DNA of 64,000 bases from Bdellovibrio sp. (GTDB lineage Bacteria > Bdellovibrionota > Bdellovibrionia > Bdellovibrionales > Bdellovibrionaceae). How positions within the stretch are numbered: the stretch's first letter is position 1; each line of letters starts with the position of its first letter. The translations under genes were made by a program, and so were the position numbers. The notes beneath the pieces were generated by a model that did not search any database, was not told the DNA's origin, and saw only the letters and a list, made by a program, of their open reading frames with translations. Shown here in pieces: positions 54,804 through 61,776 of the stretch. Location: contig JANYDD010000063.1 in assembly GCA_025359945.1 (NCBI GenBank), positions 1 through 64,000 on the forward strand, given 5' to 3'.

Positions 54804-55689
54804 TTTTAATTTACCGGAAAACGAAAGCTCTTTCGAGAACAGCACGTCTTATTGCGAAGTCGCTTCTGTTCGCCATCAGAAAGTCCCTGACGGGGAAGCA
54901 TGTGAAGGTGATTCTATTTTCCTGGACCATCCACCCAAAAAGGATAGACACACCGGCAGGGGCGAAGCCCGTTGGCTGGGAGCAGTAAATTATATTCGTG
55001 GGTTAAAGTTCCAAGAATTCTTGGACTCAAAAATCAGCCAAGACCCGGATCAATTTTTTATTTTGGGATTAGAACACCCACTGGTGGCTACATTGGGAAA
55101 AAGAGCTTCGTCTGCGGAAATCATTTCCCCTGACGTTGAGGGTCATCCGGAAATTCCGGTAGTGCATGTTCAACGCGGTGGCCACGCCACGCTCCATTTG
55201 CCGGGCCAATTGGTGATTTACCCCATCGTCCATCTACAAAGAATGGGCTGGGGGGTCCGTCAGTATGTCGAGCTTTTGCTTCAAACCTCTGCAAAAACTT
55301 TAGCGCATTTTGGGGTACCCACGCAGTCCCAGCAGGCAGGACTTTTCACTAACGCGGGAAAAATTGTCTCGTGCGGAATTAGGGTGAAAAAAAATATTTC
55401 AACTCATGGATTGGCTATGAACATCAACAATTCGCTGGATCTTTTTTCGCAGATCAAAACTTGCGGAGTGAACGGGCAAGCGATGGATTCTTTGAAAAAT
55501 CAAATTCAAAAAGAAATTCCGCTTCAGGACGTATTTCAAGTTTGGATCAACGAATTTAACAAAGTTCTTGAAAAGACTGAAAAGTCTGAGATAACTGAAA
55601 AATTCGATGGTCTCTTGGCGCAGTTGGTAGCGCGTTTCCTTGACATGGAAAAGGTCACTGGTTCAAGTCCAGTAGAGACCACCATTTAA
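54793..55689 (+). CDS. lipB: Octanoyltransferase LipB; frame runs through the tRNA-Val gene
   Basis: Transfers octanoate from ACP to lipoyl domains. Motifs are intact: QRGGHATLHLPGQLVIYP, GKIVSCGIRVKK (catalytic Lys), THGLAMNIN, IKTCGVNG (catalytic Cys). From ATG 54793 the frame has 298 residues, longer than the usual 210-250, with about 55 extra N-terminal residues. At the 3' end no stop occurs before 55687: the last 27 codons, LLAQLVARFLDMEKVTG and beyond, are simply tRNA-Val read in frame. The start overlaps the previous gene by 11 bp. Whether the tail is translated is unclear. Confidence 0.88.
   Translation: MSTNFNLPENESSFENSTSYCEVASVRHQKVPDGEACEGDSIFLDHPPKKDRHTGRGEARWLGAVNYIRGLKFQEFLDSKISQDPDQFFILGLEHPLVATLGKRASSAEIISPDVEGHPEIPVVHVQRGGHATLHLPGQLVIYPIVHLQRMGWGVRQYVELLLQTSAKTLAHFGVPTQSQQAGLFTNAGKIVSCGIRVKKNISTHGLAMNINNSLDLFSQIKTCGVNGQAMDSLKNQIQKEIPLQDVFQVWINEFNKVLEKTEKSEITEKFDGLLAQLVARFLDMEKVTGSSPVETTI
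55609..55684 (+). tRNA. tRNA-Val (anticodon GAC), CCA encoded
   Basis: 76 nt with GGTCTCT/AGAGACC acceptor stem, GCGC D-stem with AGTTGGTA loop, anticodon stem TTTCC/GGAAA holding loop TTGACAT (GAC), T arm ACTGG-TTCAAGT-CCAGT, discriminator A and encoded CCA. It lies entirely within the open frame of lipB on the same strand. There is no independent promoter visible in the coding part upstream. Confidence 0.97.
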
Positions 55690-55780
55690 TTTTTTTGCGT
55701 ATTAGAAGTTCTTCAAAAACTCTTTTAAGGCCCGCTCAAAATTAAATAAAAGCAACGCCACGAATAGAAGCGAGGTTTAG

Positions 55781-58633
55781 ATGTCAGAATTTTTTCTAAA
55801 GGTTTTAAAACAGCGGGCGCATTTTGCGCTTTTAGCATTTCGGTTATTAATTCGATCTTTGTTCCAAAGTATAGTTTTAATTATTCTTTTTCAAGGGGTC
55901 CCAGCTGGAGCTCAGTCGGTCACCGTACCGGATGATGTCTCGTACCTGACATTGGACTACGGCCCTTTTCAGATTATTTATCCCGCAGAACACGCGCAGG
56001 TTCTGCCGGAATTGTTTCAACTGATTGATCCTATTTTTAAAACTTACGAAAAAGAATTCGATTGGGTTTTGGACGAAAAAATTCCCATCGTACTAGTTTC
56101 AAATCGGGCGCAAATTCCCGATGCCAACGTCGTTGGCCGGCCTTTTATGCGTACTGTTTACTACCCCGGTGGCGCCCCTATTCTTAGCCATTTGGCAGAA
56201 AGCCAGTGGATGAAAAGTTTGGTCGTGCACGAATCCGCGCATCTGTACCAGGTGAATGTTAAAAAAGGATGGCCTTCGCAGATCATTCATAAATATTTAA
56301 GAAATGTTTTTTTCTTTCCCGTGCTTTTTCTTCCCGTTTTTGTAACTCCCAATGAGCTATTGCCCAGGCTTTTTATGGAAGGCAATGCCACCTGGAACGA
56401 ATCGCGCTGGGGGGTCGGCGGGCGTTTGCATTCTGGCCGCGAACGGGCCTTAGTTTATACGTTGGCCCAAGACGATTTATTAACACCAGCACGTCTAATC
56501 AACGAGACCATTGGCTTTCCGTTTTCAAATTCAAAATATGCCTTGGGTGGTTATTTCTATAATTACTTGGACGAAACTTTTCCTGACCTAGAAGTGAACC
56601 AACATATGACCGAGAACTCGTACGGTTATTTAAATCCGATATGGTTGAACAAACATTTTCAAGGGTATTTTCATGCTAATTTGCGTGAATCCCTGGTTTC
56701 GTTTGCGAAATCTTTAAAGCAAAAATCCAAGGATCAGAAGAGTCTTTCTGAAGCAGCGATCATCAGTTCCTTAAGCAGTCCCGAACTTACAAGGGATTCA
56801 AAATATATTTACGGGGTTATTCAAGACGATTATCAATCTCCACCCAAAATTTTAAAAGTGGACCGTCAGACTTTGCAATGGACACTCGAGGAAAATGATC
56901 GGCCCGACGGTCCAGTGATTCAAAAAAATGGAAAGCTTTTTACTTCGGCCAGTGCGCGGCTGTCGCCAGCGCTCTTAAAATACGCCTTGTTTGAATCCTC
57001 GACAGATTATTTAGAGGATTCCTTAGGTCAATATTATTTTGATCAAAGCGAAAACCCTGAAAATCCAGTCTACGTTAGTATTGATATTCAAAAATCATTC
57101 AGTCAGACCATTTTAAATGTAAACGGTCAACAGTTTGGACCGGTTTCCTCGCTGCCTAGAGTGTCCGCGATCGGTGATCTTTATTATTTTGATCAGCAGG
57201 GCAGTCGTCGGATTTTAAAGAAAAATAGAGAGGAACTTTTTTCGCTGGAATCTTATGATTCAGAAGTCGTGGACGTGACCGACACTTGGGTTTATTTTTC
57301 TCAAGCTTCCGAAAAAGGAATTCAAATTTTTGGTTTTGAATTGGCAAGTCAAAAAGTTTTTAAAATCTTGGATTCCGATCGAGCCTTAGATATGCGAGTG
57401 CTAAAACAAGATTCTAAGAGCACAAAAGCATTGGTTACAGAGCTCAGCTCGGCCGGATATCAAATGAAGTTGGTCGAATTTAGTCCGGGGGCAAACCCCA
57501 ATGATGAATTTAAATCCGAAAAATTTTATCCGCCTTTGAAATTGAAAAAGCCAAAGTTTGATTTGGATCCGGGTCCTACGTCGCTGCAGGCGGCGGCGCC
57601 CACAGTACCGCCCACAGTACAGCCGGCAATGCCCCAAACATCGGATTATAATTATTTAAGCGAAATGCGATGGTCGCAAACCTACGCTGGTTTTGGATTT
57701 GGCTTTGAAAACGATTTCCTGCTGACTCTTTCCCCTTACTTTATTGACCCAATGGGATTTAATGCATTGTCGTTGCTTTACGCCCGGGGGATTTTTCAAT
57801 CGCAATATTTTGGAGTTAATTATTTGAATTCAAGAAACCGACTGAATTGGACGATTTCGTTTTTAGGATACGACACTCTTGAAATTTTAAAGTCCGACAC
57901 CAAATACAGTTTGTTATCAAAAACTAGTGAAAATAAATTTCAAGTGGGCTTGCTGTATCCATTTTGGCTGAATCGCCGAAACATAATAACTGGAAAAGTG
58001 TTCTCGAGTGTCCGATCAAAGTACAAAGATTTTATCAATACCGACGTTGAACTTTCTTACGAGTTTTCAAAAAGTTATCCGCTGAATATTGATTCCTATC
58101 GCGGCTACGTTTTTGAGATCGCCGGCAGTCGTCACAAAGAAAGTACCCCCAGCGGGGTCCAACAAATATGGACTTACAATTGGGGTTGGGAAGTGTATTC
58201 AACGGTGCAAAATTTTTATGCACGTTCGCAGATTTCTGAGATCGAACTTTTTGAATATTATCTAAATCAGCAATCAAGCCTTTCTCAATACAGCATGGAT
58301 TCAAGTTATGCCCTAAAAGTAGATCGTGTTTTTATGAATTCACTGTCGATCAAGAAAGCTATTCAGCTAGAATATTTGTGCTACAAATTTCCGTTGAGTT
58401 TGCGCAGAGTAATCCCTGAAATTAAATATTCGTTTTTTGATGTGACTGGAAGTTCCCGAACGGTTTCAGGCGTGGATCGGTTTCAAGAGCTCAATTTAAA
58501 TTTAGGGGTAGAATTTTTGATTCTGCACAGTGCTCCGATCACATTTGTGATGGGTGGGCGAAATATTTATTACGGCAATTCGGCAGCTGCTTTCACCGAG
58601 ACTTATGCATTTCTAAATTATCGCAAGAATTAA
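55781..58633 (+). CDS. Metallopeptidase-like, propeller, and outer-membrane-barrel-like exported protein
   Basis: 950 residues. Signal peptide ends near AGAQSVTVP. Residues about 50-290 resemble gluzincin-type peptidases: HESAH at 150-154 with E151, and MEGNATWNE with E200 as likely third metal ligand. Residues about 330-620 contain YWTD/WD-like repeats (DSKYIYGVIQDDYQSPPKIL; VTDTWVYFSQASEKGIQIFG), probably a propeller. A Pro-rich linker near 605-625 precedes an aromatic beta-rich C-terminus (WSQTYAGFGFGFENDFLL; NLGVEFLILHSAPITF), barrel-like. The signature is HExxH-like, so activity is plausible but unproven. Confidence 0.65.
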   Translation: MSEFFLKVLKQRAHFALLAFRLLIRSLFQSIVLIILFQGVPAGAQSVTVPDDVSYLTLDYGPFQIIYPAEHAQVLPELFQLIDPIFKTYEKEFDWVLDEKIPIVLVSNRAQIPDANVVGRPFMRTVYYPGGAPILSHLAESQWMKSLVVHESAHLYQVNVKKGWPSQIIHKYLRNVFFFPVLFLPVFVTPNELLPRLFMEGNATWNESRWGVGGRLHSGRERALVYTLAQDDLLTPARLINETIGFPFSNSKYALGGYFYNYLDETFPDLEVNQHMTENSYGYLNPIWLNKHFQGYFHANLRESLVSFAKSLKQKSKDQKSLSEAAIISSLSSPELTRDSKYIYGVIQDDYQSPPKILKVDRQTLQWTLEENDRPDGPVIQKNGKLFTSASARLSPALLKYALFESSTDYLEDSLGQYYFDQSENPENPVYVSIDIQKSFSQTILNVNGQQFGPVSSLPRVSAIGDLYYFDQQGSRRILKKNREELFSLESYDSEVVDVTDTWVYFSQASEKGIQIFGFELASQKVFKILDSDRALDMRVLKQDSKSTKALVTELSSAGYQMKLVEFSPGANPNDEFKSEKFYPPLKLKKPKFDLDPGPTSLQAAAPTVPPTVQPAMPQTSDYNYLSEMRWSQTYAGFGFGFENDFLLTLSPYFIDPMGFNALSLLYARGIFQSQYFGVNYLNSRNRLNWTISFLGYDTLEILKSDTKYSLLSKTSENKFQVGLLYPFWLNRRNIITGKVFSSVRSKYKDFINTDVELSYEFSKSYPLNIDSYRGYVFEIAGSRHKESTPSGVQQIWTYNWGWEVYSTVQNFYARSQISEIELFEYYLNQQSSLSQYSMDSSYALKVDRVFMNSLSIKKAIQLEYLCYKFPLSLRRVIPEIKYSFFDVTGSSRTVSGVDRFQELNLNLGVEFLILHSAPITFVMGGRNIYYGNSAAAFTETYAFLNYRKN

Positions 58634-58682
58634 GATTTGCGCTTTTTTTAACAAAAAAAATTTAGTGATATTTTATTGTCGC

Positions 58683-58961
58683 CTAAGCTTGCGATAATTT
58701 TTTTTGATACATCTTTTGAAGTTGATCGATTTCTTTTTGGTGTTTTTTGTCGATCTCGGTTAATTTTTCGCGCATTTTTTCTTTGGTCTGTTCGACTTCG
58801 CCTTTGGAAAGATTTTTTAAACTATCATATTCTGCTTGATGGGTTTCATTCAGGTCAGACACTTGTTGTTTTTGTTTTTGAATCAAATCGCTTTCGCGCT
58901 GAGAATAGTATTCTTTTAATCTGGCGACTTCGTCTTTTCGACCCACACTGCTCATAACCAT
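58683..58961 (-). CDS. Small coiled-coil protein
   Basis: 92 residues (or 90 from the third codon ATG, MSSVGRKDEVARLK). Nearly all charged heptads (ESDLIQKQKQQVSDLNETH; KEKMREKLTEIDKKHQKEI). No signal peptide. The MSSVG-type start resembles the 554-residue coiled-coil protein encoded at 25.8 kb. It converges with the preceding 950-residue gene. Family not recognised. Confidence 0.6.
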   Translation of the reverse strand: MVMSSVGRKDEVARLKEYYSQRESDLIQKQKQQVSDLNETHQAEYDSLKNLSKGEVEQTKEKMREKLTEIDKKHQKEIDQLQKMYQKKLSQA

Positions 58962-59003
58962 ATTCTAAAAGAACTTAAACTGCTCTGAAAGTCCAATTTG
59001 GCT

Positions 59004-59474
59004 TTACAGACTTTTAGAGAGTTCCACTGTCAGGCGATAAATGGCAGCATTCATTTCCTGTTGGGTGACGGGTTCTGGATCCCCTGGTTTCCACTTTCGA
59101 ATCTTTGCCAGATTTTTCCAATTCATACTAAAGATCACATTTCCTTTCGGCATATTTCCGTGGGGTGAAATATAGGGCTGAATTTCATTGTTCAAAGAAA
59201 CCAGACCCAGTGTCGAGGTCCTAAGAATCATCACGCCTATGGCAATGTCCTCGATGCCTTTTTTAATGATAGCTACACGCTCGCGATGAAGGTCCGGAAA
59301 ACGCAAGGTCGTATAATTTTCGTCGCAAAATATCCCAATAAATTTTTCGCCTTCGGTGGCCAGGTCTTCTTCGATTCCAGAGCGATCTTGATTCATCAGT
59401 TGAGCCAGTTCTAAAGACGCGGCCAAAATTTCGGCGGACGGGGATTGCGAAGGGATTTTTGCTTTTTGCGACAT
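59004..59474 (-). CDS. Hypothetical cytoplasmic protein
   Basis: 156 residues, no signal peptide. Mixed alpha/beta with RVAIIKKGIEDIAIGVMIL and GNVIFSMNWKNLAKIRKW. I do not recognise a family. It is 42 bases upstream of the small coiled-coil gene in the same direction, so they may be cotranscribed. The ATG has no strong ribosome site. Confidence 0.6.
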   Translation of the reverse strand: MSQKAKIPSQSPSAEILAASLELAQLMNQDRSGIEEDLATEGEKFIGIFCDENYTTLRFPDLHRERVAIIKKGIEDIAIGVMILRTSTLGLVSLNNEIQPYISPHGNMPKGNVIFSMNWKNLAKIRKWKPGDPEPVTQQEMNAAIYRLTVELSKSL

Positions 59475-59569
59475 AAAGTAGTTTTTAAGAAAATCCGACG
59501 TTTGTAAATTGAAAACGCTAAAAGTGGGGCCACTTATTTGTGATCAACATGCGATGACCGTCCAGGAAG

Positions 59570-59584
59570 GTCTCAAAGTGAGAC
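59570..59584. promoter_or_regulatory. Small inverted repeat in divergent gap
   Basis: GTCTCA-AAG-TGAGAC, perfect 6-bp inverted repeat, between the divergent genes starting at 59474 and 59670. A possible operator for either; short enough to be chance. Confidence 0.25.
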
Positions 59585-59669
59585 AGATCTCAATCAGTAC
59601 AGCGAAAATCTAAACTGTAATTTGAAAAAAGCTTAAACAATACCCGGAAATCTTCCGATCCCATTTACG

Positions 59670-61682
59670 ATGAGACCTCTATCAAGTTATAAAAATATTA
59701 TCTCGTACTTTTTGGCGACGTCACTTTCTGTGGCACCGGCGGTATCTTTGGCCGCTGGGACACCCAATATGAAGCAGCAAAGCCAACCGAAAGATCAACA
59801 AGTAAAATCAGTTGGCGTAACTACCAGAGAAGTCAGTTTAAGTAATATCAAAGCGATTCTGGATGACCCGAGTTCAGAACCAAAGACTGGTGCTGGGATT
59901 CCCCCAGCGACCCGAGACCCAATACTGGAGTATCCTACATTTCCAGAGTCTTCTACAACGGGAACAAAAAAGTTATCCAAAAGTAAAAGAGGGCCTAAGA
60001 AAAAACCTAAGACTGCCGCCGAGGCTATAGCTACCGAAATTGTTAAAGTACTTCCAGACGATGTTCCCTACACCATGGTCCAAAGGGTTTTCCCCTCAAA
60101 CTCTAAGAGCAATATTGCCACGCAGTTTGTGATCACCAGCAAAGTGAATCCAAATGATGTTCGACTTGTCACTTTAACTAAAAATGAACCCCAGCGGGCG
60201 GGGACCTACAGCGTAAAATTCAAAGCGGCAGACGGCAAGGGCCACGAAAAAAACGAAGTCGTCGATATTCCCAACGGAATGTTCGTGGAGCTTTCGACGC
60301 TGAACTCCAATAAAATCAGCGCTGAAGTGAGCAATTTTTTTGATAAGGCAGTGAAAGCAGAGATGACGGTTCGAGATGCGCCCAACTTAATACCAGCTCC
60401 GATCCAGCAAAAAATGGTGCTGCCGGGTCCGACGGATTCTGCTTCACCAAATATAGTAGATCAGACGCGTCAGGGTGGTGGATCTATAGGCGGAAGCTTA
60501 GCGCGGATTCCTGAAGCTGACGTGCCATATCCCCCTATAGGTGGCGCCAATCGCAATCGTGATTTAGGCCAACCGGCTTTAGTCGCTAATATTCAAGCTC
60601 CGTTAGTAGCTGGACCAAACCTGAAAATCGCTGAACTAGAGACTGGTGCAAAATTAGCTTCAAACTCAGGTTTAAATTCAAGGGCGATCGATAAACCTAA
60701 CGCACCAGGAACGCTAAGCTTAGATGATAAGGAGAGGCAGATTAGCGATGCGTATGATTTTTTGGCGGTGGTGAGGGATTTAAATCAATTGGGAAAGACA
60801 GGCGAAAGTTGTGTTAGTAACAACGGAACCACTGGCGAGCTGAATGACAAAAAAGAATGTATCTCTAAGGGCTCTGCAAATCGAATGTTTCAAAAAGAGG
60901 GTGTTCAGTACTTGGAGTGTCAACAGCCGGGCCAGACCGCTTCAATTTATCCACCGGGACTGATGGTTCAGGTTAAGCCTGATATGGATAGACTAGTAGA
61001 ATGTAACCGAGCGGCCAGATTTCAGTTTAAGCAAGACCCAAAAATTCTAGCGAATACGGTTTTGAATTTTCAGACTCCAGAATTTACTGCACTGATCGAT
61101 CGCAAAGTCGCTGAATGCAAAGTAAATTCGGGGAACCCTGTTTGTTCTAGTTTTTTTAGTGTGGCGGGAATTATGCTTGATCAATGTCGGAAGATGCAAG
61201 TAAGCGATCCCGAATTAGGTTTGGCTTGTTATATAAAAGATATTCCAGCCTATGATTCTGCGATCGAAAAAGGCGCCAGTGATTATTTAGCAAAGCCATT
61301 GGCTAAATTAGGTCCGGGGGCTGACCCTTCGCAAGCGGGGTTAAAAGAAGATCTGCAAGATGCTCCACGTAGGCCCAGCCATCGCGAGTTGATGGCTGTA
61401 GATGCAGCCATCGATCTGAACGATAATGATGACGAACCTAAAAAAAGTCCGTTCAATTGGGTGGCCTCATTCTTTGCAAATCCATTTTTACCTGCATTTG
61501 GAGTGGCTGCGGCCGCAATGTACTTTGGAACTCAGTCCGACAGAGCTTGGCTAGATCAAAGAAACAAGATCTTCGCGCCAACGCCAGTAAACACGGCGCC
61601 GCCAAGTTACTACAACATCAACAACCCTACCAACAATCCGGGCGGTACACTGAATAACTGGAGTCCCAATGCAACTCATTAG
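59670..61682 (+). CDS. Exported hypothetical protein (670 aa), Pro/Asn/Lys-rich
   Basis: Signal peptide ISYFLATSLSVAPAVSLAAG, then a Lys/Pro-rich segment (KSKRGPKKKPKTAAEAI) and a beta-rich domain (TQFVITSKVNPNDVRLVTL; TYSVKFKAADGKGHEKN). Residues about 385-545 contain Cys pairs in SCVSNNGTTGELNDKKEC and CKVNSGNPVCSSFF. A C-terminal hydrophobic stretch (FFANPFLPAFGVAAAAMYF) may anchor it. No recognised family. The ATG lacks a strong ribosome site. It precedes the M28 peptidase gene by 94 bp. Confidence 0.65.
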   Translation: MRPLSSYKNIISYFLATSLSVAPAVSLAAGTPNMKQQSQPKDQQVKSVGVTTREVSLSNIKAILDDPSSEPKTGAGIPPATRDPILEYPTFPESSTTGTKKLSKSKRGPKKKPKTAAEAIATEIVKVLPDDVPYTMVQRVFPSNSKSNIATQFVITSKVNPNDVRLVTLTKNEPQRAGTYSVKFKAADGKGHEKNEVVDIPNGMFVELSTLNSNKISAEVSNFFDKAVKAEMTVRDAPNLIPAPIQQKMVLPGPTDSASPNIVDQTRQGGGSIGGSLARIPEADVPYPPIGGANRNRDLGQPALVANIQAPLVAGPNLKIAELETGAKLASNSGLNSRAIDKPNAPGTLSLDDKERQISDAYDFLAVVRDLNQLGKTGESCVSNNGTTGELNDKKECISKGSANRMFQKEGVQYLECQQPGQTASIYPPGLMVQVKPDMDRLVECNRAARFQFKQDPKILANTVLNFQTPEFTALIDRKVAECKVNSGNPVCSSFFSVAGIMLDQCRKMQVSDPELGLACYIKDIPAYDSAIEKGASDYLAKPLAKLGPGADPSQAGLKEDLQDAPRRPSHRELMAVDAAIDLNDNDDEPKKSPFNWVASFFANPFLPAFGVAAAAMYFGTQSDRAWLDQRNKIFAPTPVNTAPPSYYNINNPTNNPGGTLNNWSPNATH

Positions 61683-61776
61683 CGCTCCAACAAATTAGGT
61701 TTGCCCAACACCCACACTAGTTGTTAACTTTTTCATCAAAACTTCCATCACCCATTTTTAAAATTGCGGAGATTTG

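Noticed and set aside
55609-55689. The LLAQLVARFLDMEKVTG tail as a real LipB domain
   Set aside because: It is the standard in-frame translation of a tRNA gene. The overlap is reported as a finding, but the tail itself is not taken as a conserved domain.
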